Shown: positions 54,877-64,000 of the stretch, piece by piece
How positions within the stretch are numbered: position 1 is the stretch's first letter
Layout: each line of letters opens with the position of its first letter
Assembly: GCF_014204935.1 (NCBI RefSeq)
Contig: NZ_JACHMJ010000001.1
Span: 1,178,001 to 1,242,000 of the forward strand
Direction of reading: 5' to 3'
Length of the DNA: 64,000 nt
DNA from: Conyzicola lurida
GTDB lineage: Bacteria; Actinomycetota; Actinomycetes; Actinomycetales; Microbacteriaceae
Made by a program: the position numbers and the translations under genes
The notes under the pieces: model-generated
Databases searched by the model: none
What the model was told of the DNA's origin: nothing
Seen by the model: only the letters and a program-made list of their open reading frames with translations

Positions 54877-55790
54877 CCGCCCTCGACAGCCGCCCGACGG
54901 ATGCCGCCATCGTGCCGCCGCGCACCGGCCGGCGGTACAACCCCGACAAGCGGCGCAGCATCCTGCTCACCGTGCTGCTCTGGCTCTGCGTGCTCTACTT
55001 CGTGCTGCCGATCTGGTGGCTGCTGGTGTCGTCGACGAAGGACAACTCCACCCTGTTCTCGACCTTCGGCCTCTGGTTCGGCGGCGACTTCTCGCTGTTC
55101 GAGAACCTGCAGACCCTGTTCACGGTGCGCGACGGCATCTTCGTGCGCTGGCTGGTGAACACGCTGGTCTACTCGGTCTCGGCGGCGCTGGGCGCGACGG
55201 TGCTCGCGACGATGGCGGGCTACGCGTTCGCGAAGTACGACTTCCCGGGCAAAAAGGCTCTGTTCAGCGCGACCCTCGGGGCGGTGATGATCCCGCTCAC
55301 GGCGCTCGCCCTGCCGACCTACCTGCTGTTCTCGCAGGCCGGCCTGACGGACACGCCGTGGGCCGTCATCATCCCGTCGCTGGTGAGCCCGTTCGGGGTC
55401 TACCTGATGCGGGTGTACGCGGCCGACGCCATCGACGACAGCCTGCTGGAGGCCGCCCGTGTCGACGGCGCCGGCGAGTTCCGGATCTTCCGGCAGGTGG
55501 GGCTGCGCCTGCTCGGCCCCGGGCTCGTCACGGTGTTCCTCTTCTCGCTCGTCGCGACCTGGAACAACTACTTCCTGCCGCTGATCATGCTGAACAGCTC
55601 CGACCTCTACCCGATCACGGTGGGGCTGGCGCAGCTGCAGGCGGCGGCGAGCGCGGGCGGCGGATCGCAGGCGCTGTTCTCGACGGTGATCACGGGGTCG
55701 TTCGTGTCGATCCTGCCGCTGGTCATCGCGTTCCTGTTTTTGCAGCGGTACTGGCAGTCCGGTCTCGCGAGCGGCGGAGTGAAAGGCTGA
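54873..55790 (+). CDS. Sugar ABC transporter permease (MalG/UgpE type)
   Basis: The 305-residue second permease has six membrane segments, the MalG-type LYFVLPIWWLLVSSTK near the N-terminus and the EAA loop LLEAARVDGAGEFRIFRQVGLRLL. It ends 2 bases before the first GH42 gene. No ATP-binding subunit follows, so the importer must borrow an MsmK-like ATPase encoded elsewhere. Confidence 0.94.
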   Translation: MTALDSRPTDAAIVPPRTGRRYNPDKRRSILLTVLLWLCVLYFVLPIWWLLVSSTKDNSTLFSTFGLWFGGDFSLFENLQTLFTVRDGIFVRWLVNTLVYSVSAALGATVLATMAGYAFAKYDFPGKKALFSATLGAVMIPLTALALPTYLLFSQAGLTDTPWAVIIPSLVSPFGVYLMRVYAADAIDDSLLEAARVDGAGEFRIFRQVGLRLLGPGLVTVFLFSLVATWNNYFLPLIMLNSSDLYPITVGLAQLQAAASAGGGSQALFSTVITGSFVSILPLVIAFLFLQRYWQSGLASGGVKG

Positions 55791-55792
55791 CG

Positions 55793-57802
55793 ATGACGAT
55801 CTGGTACGGAGGGGACTACAACCCCGAACAGTGGCCCCGCGAGGTCTGGGACGACGACGTCAGACTGATGGATGCCGCGGGCGTCTCGCTCGCGACCGTC
55901 GGAGTCTTCTCGTGGGCACGTCTCGAACCGCGTCCCGGGGAGTACGACTTCGCCTGGCTGGACGAGGTGCTCGACCTGTTGCACGCGGGCGGCGTGCGCG
56001 TCGACCTCGCGACCGCGACCGCGTCACCGCCGCCGTGGCTGGCCGTGCGCCATCCCGAGACCCTGCCCGTCACGGAGGACGGTGTGCGGCTGTCGGTCGG
56101 CAGCCGGCAGCAGTACTGCCCGAGCTCGCCGGTGTACCGGGAACACGCCGCGGAGCTGGTGCGACGACTGGTCGAGCGCTACGCCGACCACCCGGCGCTC
56201 GAGCTGTGGCACGTGAACAACGAGTACGGCTGCCACGTCAGCCGGTGCTACTGCGACGTGTCGGCTGTGGCGTTCCGCGCGTGGCTGCGGGCGAAGTACG
56301 GCTCGGTCGACGAGCTCAACCGGGTGTGGGGCACGGCCTTCTGGTCGCAGCGCTACGACTCGTTCGACGAGGTGACGCCGCCGCGGGCCGCGCCGAGCTT
56401 CCGCAACCCCACCCAGTTGCTGGACTTCGACCGGTTCTCGAGCGACGAGCTGCTCGACTGCTACCGGGCGGAGGTCGCGATCATCCGCGAGCGGTCGACG
56501 GTGCCGATCACCACGAACTTCATGGGCTTCTTCAAGCCGGTGGACTACTGGAAGTGGGCGGCCGAGGTCGACATCGTGAGCGACGACACCTACCCCGACC
56601 CCGTCGACCCGGATTCGCCGGCGTACGCGGCGATGGTGCGCGACCTGATGCGGTCGCTCGGCGGCGGCAAGCCCTGGCTGCTGATGGAGCAGGCGCCGAG
56701 CGCGGTCAACTGGCGGCGGAGGAACGCCCCCAAGGCGCCCGGCCAGATGCGCGCCTGGTCGTACCAGGCGGTGGGCCGCGGGGCCGACGGCATCCTCTTC
56801 TTCCAGTGGCGGCAGTCGGCCGCGGGCTCGGAGAAATTCCACTCCGGCCTCGTGCCGCACGCCGGCACCGACACCCGCGTCTGGCGCGAGGTCGAGCAGC
56901 TCGGGCGGGAGCTCGCGGCTCTGTCGGACGCGGTCGCGGGGAGCCGCGTGCCCTCCGACGTCGCGATCACCCTGGACTGGGACAGCTGGTGGGCGGTAGA
57001 GCAGCCCGCGTCGCCCACGGACGTGCCCTACCTCGGCATCCTCTTCGCCTGGCACCGCGCGCTGACCTCGCTGGGCCTCACCGTCGACTTCGTGCGGGCC
57101 GACGCCGACCTGTCGCGCTACCAGCTGGTCGTCGTGCCGGCCCACCTCGCCGCGAGCGACGCGGCCGTGCAGAACCTCGCGTCGTACGCGGAGACGGGCA
57201 CGCTCGTGGTCGGCTTCGGCACGGCGGTCACCGACGAGAACCTGCGAGTGCGGCTGGGCGGCTACCTCGGCGAACCGCTGCGGCGCGCGCTCGGGGTGTG
57301 GATCGAGGAGTTCGCCCCGCCCGCCGGACCCGACCTGCGGGCGACCGGGATCGCGGACGCTCCGTCTCTCGCGCTCGCCGGGGAGGTGGTCGGCGGCGAT
57401 GCGGCCGGGCACGTCTGGGGCGAATACCTGAGGGTCGAGGATGCCGCGACGCTGGCGACCTTCGCGGCGGGCGACCTCGCCGGATGGCCGGCCGTCACCC
57501 GGCGTTCCACCGGGGGAGGCTCCGGTTGGTACGTCGCGACGCTGCCCGACCCCGCCGCACACCGCCGGCTCGCCGAGAGCATCGTCGCCGACGCGGGCAT
57601 CGCGCTGCCCGACCCGGTCGCGACGGGGGAGCGGGTCGAGGCCGTGCGGCGGGGTACCGCGCTGTTCGTGATCAACCACGGCGCCGACCACGCCGAACTG
57701 CTCGCCGACGGCGTCGACCTGCTGAGCGGATCACCCGCGAAAGGTCTCCGGCTCCCGCCCCAGGGCGTCGCCGTCGTCGTCGAATCCACCACCACCGATT
57801 GA
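55793..57802 (+). CDS. Beta-galactosidase, GH42 (copy 1)
   Basis: GH42 enzymes release galactose from beta-galactosides with retention. The 669-residue protein has the N-terminal YGGDYNPEQWP. The acid/base glutamate is at about residue 144 (HVNNEYGCH) and the nucleophile at about 299 (LLMEQAPSAVNW). Cysteines around HVSRCYCD may hold the structural zinc of many GH42 proteins. A trimerisation-like domain and small beta domain follow. No signal peptide, so it acts in the cytoplasm on imported sugar. The ATG at 55793 lies 2 bases after the permease gene. Confidence 0.95.
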   Translation: MTIWYGGDYNPEQWPREVWDDDVRLMDAAGVSLATVGVFSWARLEPRPGEYDFAWLDEVLDLLHAGGVRVDLATATASPPPWLAVRHPETLPVTEDGVRLSVGSRQQYCPSSPVYREHAAELVRRLVERYADHPALELWHVNNEYGCHVSRCYCDVSAVAFRAWLRAKYGSVDELNRVWGTAFWSQRYDSFDEVTPPRAAPSFRNPTQLLDFDRFSSDELLDCYRAEVAIIRERSTVPITTNFMGFFKPVDYWKWAAEVDIVSDDTYPDPVDPDSPAYAAMVRDLMRSLGGGKPWLLMEQAPSAVNWRRRNAPKAPGQMRAWSYQAVGRGADGILFFQWRQSAAGSEKFHSGLVPHAGTDTRVWREVEQLGRELAALSDAVAGSRVPSDVAITLDWDSWWAVEQPASPTDVPYLGILFAWHRALTSLGLTVDFVRADADLSRYQLVVVPAHLAASDAAVQNLASYAETGTLVVGFGTAVTDENLRVRLGGYLGEPLRRALGVWIEEFAPPAGPDLRATGIADAPSLALAGEVVGGDAAGHVWGEYLRVEDAATLATFAAGDLAGWPAVTRRSTGGGSGWYVATLPDPAAHRRLAESIVADAGIALPDPVATGERVEAVRRGTALFVINHGADHAELLADGVDLLSGSPAKGLRLPPQGVAVVVESTTTD

Positions 57803-57813
57803 GCAAGGACACC

Positions 57814-59934
57814 ATGCAGCACCTCACCGACCGCATCCTCTTCGGGGCCGCGTACTACTACGAATACCAGCCGACCCGCGGGCTCGCCGAGGACATGCGC
57901 CTCATGGCGGAGGCCGGCTTCTCCGTCATCCGGGTCGGCGAATCGGTCTGGTCGACCTGGGAGCCGGAGAACGGCCGCTTCGACCTCGACTGGCTCCAAC
58001 CCGTGCTGGATGCGGCGCACGAGCACGGCATCCGGGTCATTCTCGGCACACCCACCTACGCGGTGCCGCTGTGGCTCGCCCGGCTGTACCCGGAGGTCAA
58101 CGTGCAGCGCCGCTCGGGACAACCGATGGGGTGGGGCGCGAGGCAGGAGATCGACTACTCGCACCCCGCGTTCCTGTTCCACGCCGAGCGGGTGATCCGC
58201 CGGATCGTCGCCCGGTACGCCGAGCACCCCGCGGTCATCGGGTACCAGGTCGACAACGAGCCGGGCAACGAGATCTTCGCCAACCCGCAGGTGTTCCAGC
58301 GCTTCGTCGACTGGCTCCGCACCAGGTACGGCAGCGTGGAGTCGCTCAACGCGGAGTGGGGGCTGACCTACTGGTCGCACCGGCTCTCGACCTGGGCCGA
58401 CCTCTGGACGCCGGACGGCAACGCACAGCCGCAGTACTCGCTGGCCTGGCGCACGTTCCAGGCGGAGCTCACCACCACGTTCATCACCTGGCAGGCGGAC
58501 ATCGTGCGCGAGTACGCGCGGGACGACCAGTTCGTCACGACCTGCATCTCGTACGAGCGCAAGACGGTGAGCGACGAGCTGCTGACCGTCGGACTCGACA
58601 TCACCGCCGGCAACCCGTACTACCGCATGCAGGACAAGCTCGCCCTGCCGTCGGCCGAGCCCTACGACCAGCACTGGACGACGACCGGCACGTGGGCGCT
58701 CTACGCGACCGCCGACCGGATGTACGGCTCGAAGCAGGCGCCGTTCCTCGTGACCGAGACCGACGCGCAGGCCATCGGCTTCCCGTGGTCGAACGAACCC
58801 GGGTACGACGGGCAGTGGCGTCAGGTGGCCTGGGCACTCGTCTCGCGCGGCGCCACCATGATCGAGTACTGGCACTGGCACACCCTGCACGCCGGCACGG
58901 AGACCTACTGGGGCGGGGTGCTGCCGCACAGTCTGAAACCGGGACGCGTGTACGCCCAGATCGCCGCACTCGGCGCCGAGTTCGCGGCGGCGGGGGACCG
59001 GGTGACCGAGCTCACGCCCGACAGCGACGTCGCGATCCTGTTCTCCAACCCGAGCAAGTGGGCGCTCGAGGGGTACCCGAACCTCTCCGACGCCGGGGCG
59101 CCCGAACGCCGCTCCTTCCAGACGGTCTTCGACGCGTTCGCCCGTGGGGCGTTCGACGCCGGCCTGCAAGCCAACACGGTCCACCCCTCGCAGCTCGCCG
59201 CGGTCGACCCGGCGGAGTTCGCCCGCACGCGGCCGGTGCTCGTCGCTGCCGCGTTCACGATCGCGACCGACGACGACCTGCGCTGGCTCGAGGCCTACGC
59301 CGCCGCCGGCGGACACCTCGTCGTCGGGATCCGCACCGGGTACGAGGACCACGAGGCCCGGGCGCGGGTCGAGCGCAAACCGGCGTTCCTCGCCGAGGCC
59401 GCCGGCGTCTTCTACGACGAGTTCAGCAACCTCGAGAAACCGCTGCCCGTACGCGAGGGGGCGGATGCCGCGGCCCACGGCTTCTCGCTCGCACCCGGGT
59501 CCACGGCCGCACTCTGGGCCGACGGCGTGGTCGCGGGGGACGCGGACGTGCTGGTCTCGTACGAGCACCCGCACTTCGGGCGCTTCCCGGCCGTCACCAC
59601 GCGTCGCCACGGTGCGGGACGGGTGACCTACGTGGGCACGGTGCCCGATCTGCCGCTCGCGACCGCACTGATGGACTGGGCCGCGCGGGTCGGCGCGGGC
59701 GAATCGGGCGGTTGGCGGCCCACGGCGCCGTCCCAGACCGTGACGGGAGCGACCAACCGTGCCGGCGAGAGGATCCGCTTCGTGCACAACTGGGCGTGGG
59801 AGGAGAGCGTCTTCGAACTGCCGGCAGCGGTGACGGATGTCGTCGACGGCACGGCTTTCGCCGCCGGGGACACCGTGACGCTCGGCGCCTGGGACGTGCG
59901 GGTGTTCGCGGAGGGCACGCCCGGCCGGGAGTGA
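57814..59934 (+). CDS. Beta-galactosidase-like, GH42 (copy 2)
   Basis: The 706-residue protein is a second, clearly divergent GH42 enzyme. It begins ILFGAAYYYEYQP; the acid/base glutamate is at about residue 149 (YQVDNEPGN) and the nucleophile at about 315 (LVTETDAQAIGF). The nucleophile context differs strongly from copy 1 and the CYCD zinc cysteines are absent, so substrate or linkage preference probably differs. It is cytoplasmic, and starts 11 bases after copy 1 with an AAGGA ribosome site. Confidence 0.93.
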   Translation: MQHLTDRILFGAAYYYEYQPTRGLAEDMRLMAEAGFSVIRVGESVWSTWEPENGRFDLDWLQPVLDAAHEHGIRVILGTPTYAVPLWLARLYPEVNVQRRSGQPMGWGARQEIDYSHPAFLFHAERVIRRIVARYAEHPAVIGYQVDNEPGNEIFANPQVFQRFVDWLRTRYGSVESLNAEWGLTYWSHRLSTWADLWTPDGNAQPQYSLAWRTFQAELTTTFITWQADIVREYARDDQFVTTCISYERKTVSDELLTVGLDITAGNPYYRMQDKLALPSAEPYDQHWTTTGTWALYATADRMYGSKQAPFLVTETDAQAIGFPWSNEPGYDGQWRQVAWALVSRGATMIEYWHWHTLHAGTETYWGGVLPHSLKPGRVYAQIAALGAEFAAAGDRVTELTPDSDVAILFSNPSKWALEGYPNLSDAGAPERRSFQTVFDAFARGAFDAGLQANTVHPSQLAAVDPAEFARTRPVLVAAAFTIATDDDLRWLEAYAAAGGHLVVGIRTGYEDHEARARVERKPAFLAEAAGVFYDEFSNLEKPLPVREGADAAAHGFSLAPGSTAALWADGVVAGDADVLVSYEHPHFGRFPAVTTRRHGAGRVTYVGTVPDLPLATALMDWAARVGAGESGGWRPTAPSQTVTGATNRAGERIRFVHNWAWEESVFELPAAVTDVVDGTAFAAGDTVTLGAWDVRVFAEGTPGRE

Positions 59935-60032
59935 GCGTGCAGTAGCGCCGGGTAGCCTTGCGGGACGTTTCGCCCGACGCGGGCCGGGGACCCCGGTCAG
60001 CCGATCGGCGCTCCGGCTACGAAGGAAGACAC

Positions 60033-61439
60033 ATGAGCCAGCACACCGGAATACCCACCGCGGAGGGGCTCGCGTCCACCGCCCGCACCTTCGCCATCCT
60101 TGGCGCCAACGGCGACCTGACCGAGCGGCTGCTGATCCCGGCCCTCGGACAGGTGGTCGACGCGGCCCGCGAGCGCCGCAACCCCGTCGCGCTGAGCATC
60201 GTCGGCGCCGCGCGGTCGCCGCAGCCGACCGACGAGTGGCGCGCTCTCGTGCGCCAGAGCCTGGGCGACGCCGGGATCTCCGCCGCGACGGTCGACGAGC
60301 TGTCGTCGACCGCGCTGTTCGTGCCGACCGACGCCTCCGACCCCGAACAGCTCGCCGCGCTGCTCGCCGCGTGCGAGTCGTCGCCCGTGCTCTACATCGC
60401 CCTGCCGCCCGCGATGGGGCTCAAGGTCGCCGCCGCGCTCGCCGAGCTGGACCTGCCCGACGACCTCGTCGTCGCCATCGAGAAGCCGTTCGGCGAAGAC
60501 CTCGAGCAGGCCGTCGCGCTCAACGAGGCGCTCGCCGCGGTGATCCCCGAGGACCGCCTCTGGCGCATCGACCACTTCCTCGGCAACGCCGCGACGTACG
60601 GCCTGCTCGGACTGCGTTTCGGCAACCGGCTGCTCGAGGCCGGCTGGGACGCCGAGAGCATCGAGAAGGTCGAGATCGTCTACGAGGAGGAGCTCGGCCT
60701 CGAGGGCCGCGCCGAGTTCTACGACGGCACGGGCGCGCTGCGCGACATGCTGCAGAGCCACCTGCTGATGGTGCTCGCGTTCGCGGCGATGGAACGTCCC
60801 GATTCCGTCGACGCGACGGCGGTGCATGACCGGATGGCGGAGGTGCTGGGAGTCACGCGGCTCTGGCACGACGATCCCGCCACGGCCAGCCGCGCCCGGT
60901 ACACCGAGGGGCGCGTCGACGGGAAGTTCTTCCCCTCCTACGTGGACGAGTCCGGCGTCGACGCCGAGCAGGGGACCGAGACCCTCGCGCAGTTGCTGCT
61001 GCAGGTCGACACCCCGCGCTGGGCCGGTGTGCCGTTCGTGCTGCGGTCGGGCAAGGCCATCGGTTCGCCGCGCACCGAGGTCGCCGTGCACTTCCGGCGG
61101 GCGGAGGTGCCGACGGGGCTGAGCGCCGGCTCCGACGACGGGGTGCTGCTCGTCTCGCTCGAGACGGGCGGCGTCGGCCTCGACATCCTCGTCAACGGTT
61201 CCCGCGACAGCGGGAGCCTCGAGAAGCTAGGTCTGGACGCGATCCCCGACGAGGTCGAGCTCGGCGCCTACGCCCGGGTGCTCGCGGGCATCCTGCACGG
61301 CGACACCCTGCTGTCGGTGCGCGGCGACATCGCCGAGCAGTGCTGGCGCATCGTCAGCCCCGTGGTCACGGCGTGGGCGGACGGCGTGACGCCCCTCGAG
61401 GAGTACGAGGCGGGGAGCAGCGGTCCCGCGGGGTGGTGA
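60033..61439 (+). CDS. Glucose-6-phosphate dehydrogenase homologue with altered active-site motif
   Basis: The 468-residue protein has the G6PDH layout: nucleotide-binding ILGANGDLTERLLIPAL, IEKPFGEDLEQA, WRIDHFLGNAATYG at about residue 177-190, FYDGTGALRDMLQSHLLMVL with the catalytic His, and VPFVLRSGKAIGSPRTEV. In the usual signature RIDHYLGKE, Tyr and Lys help bind the substrate phosphate; here they are Phe and Asn. It may therefore be a paralogue using another substrate. It lacks the opcA/pgl/tal neighbours of the main actinobacterial zwf. The ATG at 60033 has AAGGAAG upstream. It follows the GH42 operon by 98 bases. Confidence 0.85.
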   Translation: MSQHTGIPTAEGLASTARTFAILGANGDLTERLLIPALGQVVDAARERRNPVALSIVGAARSPQPTDEWRALVRQSLGDAGISAATVDELSSTALFVPTDASDPEQLAALLAACESSPVLYIALPPAMGLKVAAALAELDLPDDLVVAIEKPFGEDLEQAVALNEALAAVIPEDRLWRIDHFLGNAATYGLLGLRFGNRLLEAGWDAESIEKVEIVYEEELGLEGRAEFYDGTGALRDMLQSHLLMVLAFAAMERPDSVDATAVHDRMAEVLGVTRLWHDDPATASRARYTEGRVDGKFFPSYVDESGVDAEQGTETLAQLLLQVDTPRWAGVPFVLRSGKAIGSPRTEVAVHFRRAEVPTGLSAGSDDGVLLVSLETGGVGLDILVNGSRDSGSLEKLGLDAIPDEVELGAYARVLAGILHGDTLLSVRGDIAEQCWRIVSPVVTAWADGVTPLEEYEAGSSGPAGW

Positions 61440-61645
61440 GCGCGCTACTCGGCGCGGGGCGTGCGTCCCTCCGACATCCGCTGGACCGACCTGCCCCCAG
61501 TTCGGGTCAACGGCACCGCGGCCCGCCCAAAAAACCCGACAAAGCGTTGCGTTCATGATCTAATTGGCCGACGTTGTTGACGACGGAGCGATGGATGCTG
61601 CCGTCGGCGGGCCCCATGCGGGCGACATCCCGGAGGATACCGACC

Positions 61646-63388
61646 ATGAAGCTGCCCTTTTCCCGCTGGAAGCACCCCCGCGCCGCCCGTGCGCTCGCCG
61701 TCGTCGCGGTCGTGGCTCTCGGCTCCGTCGGGGCGATCGCTGTCGCCGCTCCCGCGCAGGCCGTGTCCCAGCCCGGGTGCTACAACGCCTCGACGGGTGT
61801 GCTCCGCACGGTGACCTCGACGGCGCTGTGCAAGGCGACGACCGAGATCGCCGTGAAGTGGGTCACCAACACGGGTGCGACCGGGGCGAGGGGCGCAACC
61901 GGGGCGACCGGGGCGAAGGGCGCCACGGGTGCGACAGGCGCGAAGGGCGCGACCGGCGCCACGGGCGCGAAGGGGGCAACCGGCGCCACGGGTGCGAAGG
62001 GTGCGACCGGCTCAGCAGCCTGGTCGTCCGTGACGCCGTGGCGCTCCACGACCGCGTACACGGCCGGACCGCCCTCCAGCGTCGTCGCGCACGGCGGAGG
62101 CGTCTACGTCGCGGTCGCCGGCAGCACGGCGGTGACGCCCGGCTCCGACGGCACGAAGTGGGTGCAGATCGCTGCTCCGGGCGCCGCGGGGCCGCAGGGG
62201 ATCGCCGGCCCGCGGGGTCTGCAGGGAATCCAGGGCGCGACCGGTGCCGTGGGCGCCGCAGGAGCCGACGGGGCGACCGGCGCGGCAGGCGCGACCGGCG
62301 CCACCGGCGCGACCGGGCCGCAGGGCCCGAAGGGCGACACGGGCGACACCGGTGCCACGGGCCCGCAGGGGCCGGCGGGGCCGGCGGGGCCCGCGGGCGA
62401 AGCTGCATCCGCCGTCGACCCGGCACAGGGCTTCCCCGAGGGCTGCACCGCAGAGGCTTCGCCGCTCGTGACCTTCACCTTTGCCGGCGGCACGACTGCC
62501 GCGGTCGACGGCGTCGGGTTCTGCGTGATGAGCACCGCGAGCGCGTCCTACACGAATAGTTCGATCCCGAACGTGTCGGCCGTGACCTGGTCCGACGCGT
62601 ACCTCAACCTCGACCCCTCCGGCATCGCCACCCGGCTGTCGAACGCGAAGTTCACGGGCTCGAAAATCACCGGCATGCGCGTGCAACTCGGCGAGTCGGC
62701 CGCCGGCGCGACCTGTGACGCGGCCGCCGCGCAGCCGTCCGGGTGTGCCCGGGCCACCGGGTCGCTGGTCTACACCTTCGGCAACCTCGGAATCGACGCG
62801 CTGAACCTGCCGATGTCGGGCAGCGGCAGCGCGTTCGTCGCCCTCCCGTGGGAGACCCTGTCCGTCACCGCCCAGGGCAGGTCGACCGTGTTGGTGTCGG
62901 CGACCGCTGATCTGCTGGCGGGCAACAATGCCCCTCTCGCCGACGGCCGCTGCGCGACCCCCAAGGGCAGCGTGCAGGTCGCGACGATCGACGGGGCTCA
63001 GGGACCGTCGGCCACCCTCAGGGAAGCGTTCGACCTTTCCGCCCCGGTCTGCCTCGACCTCGAGGCCGCCGCGGCCGCGCGCACCTCGATCCGACCGCTG
63101 CGGCTCGACATCGCGAACTCCGGCCTGGCCGCGCTGGTCGGTATCGTCGACGGGCGGGAGCGCAAGCTGACGATCGCGACCTACGACGCCTCGAAGCGCG
63201 TGGTCGGCTCGGTCGTGCTCACCGGCCTCTTCACCTCGACGACGACCGGTAAGGGCTCGGCGGGGTCCTCCGCGGCGCTCGAGTTCACCGTGGGAACGAT
63301 CGCCGAGACGTTCTCGGCCTTCGCCGCAGACGGCACGAAGACGACTACGACCTTCGGCTGGAGCGTGGCGGATAACAAGGCGCGGTAG
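61646..63388 (+). CDS. Secreted collagen-like protein with a carbohydrate-binding-like module
   Basis: The 580-residue protein has a signal peptide (basic start, hydrophobic core, AQA cleavage near residue 39). Two collagen-like Gly-X-Y tracts follow: residues 77-122, almost pure GAT/GAK triplets, and 179-253 with GPQG, GPKG and GPAG triplets. Between them (about 126-172) lies a module with W-S-x-x-Y-x-x-G and [10 protein letters not shown], like the CBM5/12 chitin-binding fold. The remaining 320 residues are a beta-rich, Ser/Thr-rich domain of unknown type. No LPxTG or membrane anchor is seen. It may be a surface or matrix protein. Confidence 0.8.
   Translation: MKLPFSRWKHPRAARALAVVAVVALGSVGAIAVAAPAQAVSQPGCYNASTGVLRTVTSTALCKATTEIAVKWVTNTGATGARGATGATGAKGATGATGAKGATGATGAKGATGATGAKGATGSAAWSSVTPWRSTTAYTAGPPSSVVAHGGGVYVAVAGSTAVTPGSDGTKWVQIAAPGAAGPQGIAGPRGLQGIQGATGAVGAAGADGATGAAGATGATGATGPQGPKGDTGDTGATGPQGPAGPAGPAGEAASAVDPAQGFPEGCTAEASPLVTFTFAGGTTAAVDGVGFCVMSTASASYTNSSIPNVSAVTWSDAYLNLDPSGIATRLSNAKFTGSKITGMRVQLGESAAGATCDAAAAQPSGCARATGSLVYTFGNLGIDALNLPMSGSGSAFVALPWETLSVTAQGRSTVLVSATADLLAGNNAPLADGRCATPKGSVQVATIDGAQGPSATLREAFDLSAPVCLDLEAAAAARTSIRPLRLDIANSGLAALVGIVDGRERKLTIATYDASKRVVGSVVLTGLFTSTTTGKGSAGSSAALEFTVGTIAETFSAFAADGTKTTTTFGWSVADNKAR
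61874..62011 (+). repeat. Tandem repeat coding for collagen-like triplets
   Basis: Imperfect 27-base units encode GATGATGAK, repeated about five times in frame. The copies differ mostly by synonymous changes (ggc/ggg/ggt, acc/acg/aca). Tracts of this kind can change length by slippage or recombination. Confidence 0.8.
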
Positions 63389-63518
63389 CGCGGCTCGTCG
63401 CGCCTCGACCGGCGAGCGTCACGCGCTTTCGCCCTACGCCTTGTACGATCGCGGGCGTGCGTAAAAAAATCGGCGGCCCGATCCTGGACCGTCGTTGCCG
63501 TGAATCCGGAGCTTTTTG

Positions 63519-64000
63519 ATGACCTCACACTCGCCAGCCGGCGCTGGACGGCTGGTCGCCGCTATCGATCCCGCTGTCGATGTGTCGGCGACCGACGAGA
63601 GCGGAGCGGACGGCTTCCTCCGCGATGACGAGGGCACCGGCTCCGCCCACGCGAAGTTCATCCTGCTCGGCGAGCACGCCGTCGTCTACGGCCGTCCCGC
63701 CATCGGCATGCCGCTGCCGCGCATGTGGGTTCGTGCCGTCGCGCGCGTGACCGACGGGCCGCTGCTGCTCGAGACCGACATCTACACCGGGCCGCTCGCC
63801 GAGGCCCCCGCCAGTTTCGACGCCGTCGGTGCCGCGATCCGCAACGCCCTCGTGCACTTCGGGCAGCCCGAGTCGCACGTCGAGGTGTGCGTGCACGGCG
63901 ACGTGCCGATCGGCCGTGGCCTCGGCTCGAGCGCCGCCGTGGCCCACGCCATCGTCGAGGCCATCCGCGAGCTGTTCGGTGGCACCCTCGACGACGACGA
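63519..64000 (+). CDS. mvk: Mevalonate kinase, N-terminal part (runs off the window)
   Basis: The first 160 codons of a GHMP kinase are present. They include KFILLGEHAVVYGRPAIGMPLP (mevalonate-kinase type N-terminus) and the ATP-binding loop PIGRGLGSSAAVAHA, followed by the start of the next helix. It phosphorylates mevalonate in isoprenoid synthesis; mvaD and pmk would be expected downstream. The ATG at 63519 has CCGGAG about 8 bases upstream and is preceded by a possible -10 (TACGAT at 63444). The first 45 residues are a poorly conserved extension. Truncation is due only to the window edge. Confidence 0.93.
   Translation, partial: MTSHSPAGAGRLVAAIDPAVDVSATDESGADGFLRDDEGTGSAHAKFILLGEHAVVYGRPAIGMPLPRMWVRAVARVTDGPLLLETDIYTGPLAEAPASFDAVGAAIRNALVHFGQPESHVEVCVHGDVPIGRGLGSSAAVAHAIVEAIRELFGGTLDDD

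Noticed and set aside
55831-57813. Upstream extension of the second GH42 gene
   Set aside because: It is out of frame with the first GH42 gene and non-homologous; the ATG at 57814 has a ribosome site and the correct N-terminus.
61874-62398. Regular repeats that could suggest a CRISPR array
   Set aside because: The repeats are contiguous, in frame and encode Gly-X-Y collagen triplets; there are no unique spacers. No CRISPR array was seen in the window.

Overview
The window is high-G+C actinobacterial chromosome, most likely from the Micrococcales and probably Microbacteriaceae. The evidence is the gene order DUF3046-recA-recX-miaB-miaA-dapF ... hflX ... lexA, the bifunctional-type PriA in a hisC-hisB-hisH-priA cluster, an F420-dependent glucose-6-phosphate dehydrogenase, GTG starts, ATGA/GTGA gene overlaps, and a mevalonate kinase at the right edge. 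The genus cannot be fixed from the sequence alone.

Layout. (1) 1-6.0 kb: end of a DUF3046 gene, SOS-boxed recA, recX, miaB, miaA and dapF. (2) 6.0-19.9 kb: fgd, then a long, mostly translationally coupled operon. It holds an SsuD-like flavin monooxygenase, an oligopeptide-type ABC transporter (binding protein, two permeases, fused double ATPase), an FMN hydroxyacid oxidase, a GlcD-type FAD oxidase, a PLP aminotransferase, a GNAT-monooxygenase fusion and an NtaA/SnaA-type monooxygenase. It looks like an uptake and catabolic route for an unidentified amino-acid-like, possibly organosulfur, compound. (3) 19.9-34.3 kb: RsmC-like methyltransferase, hflX, metF-metE (metE carries an in-frame palindromic REP-like insert), a DUF4184 membrane protein, lexA divergent from a LysM protein across an SOS box, the his cluster, SseB-family protein, an esterase lipoprotein, a NUDIX gene and tRNA-Pro(GGG).

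(4) 34.26-47.76 kb: a genomic island inserted at tRNA-Pro. A degenerate copy of the tRNA 3' part lies at the far end. The island carries a frameshifted excisionase and tyrosine recombinase, remnants of other genes, and a lower-G+C cargo that looks like a defence cluster. The cargo is a large HEPN-like protein; a three-gene minus-strand operon (NA37 nucleoid-associated protein, RelA/SpoT synthetase, and a 1017-residue protein with a nuclease-like N-terminus); and a MazG-like pyrophosphohydrolase overlapping a GIY-YIG/DUF2075 helicase. The three-gene operon is the best candidate for an undescribed system.

(5) 47.8-64 kb: return to host-like sequence. There is a degenerate SGNH protein, small membrane, DUF1801 and lipoprotein genes, and an MBL-fold hydrolase. 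A beta-galactoside utilisation operon follows: a LacI regulator with two operators, a binding protein, two permeases, and two different GH42 beta-galactosidases, but no ATPase. Then come a divergent glucose-6-phosphate dehydrogenase homologue, a secreted collagen-like protein and a partial mevalonate kinase. All homology statements rest on motif recognition by eye; no database search was run.
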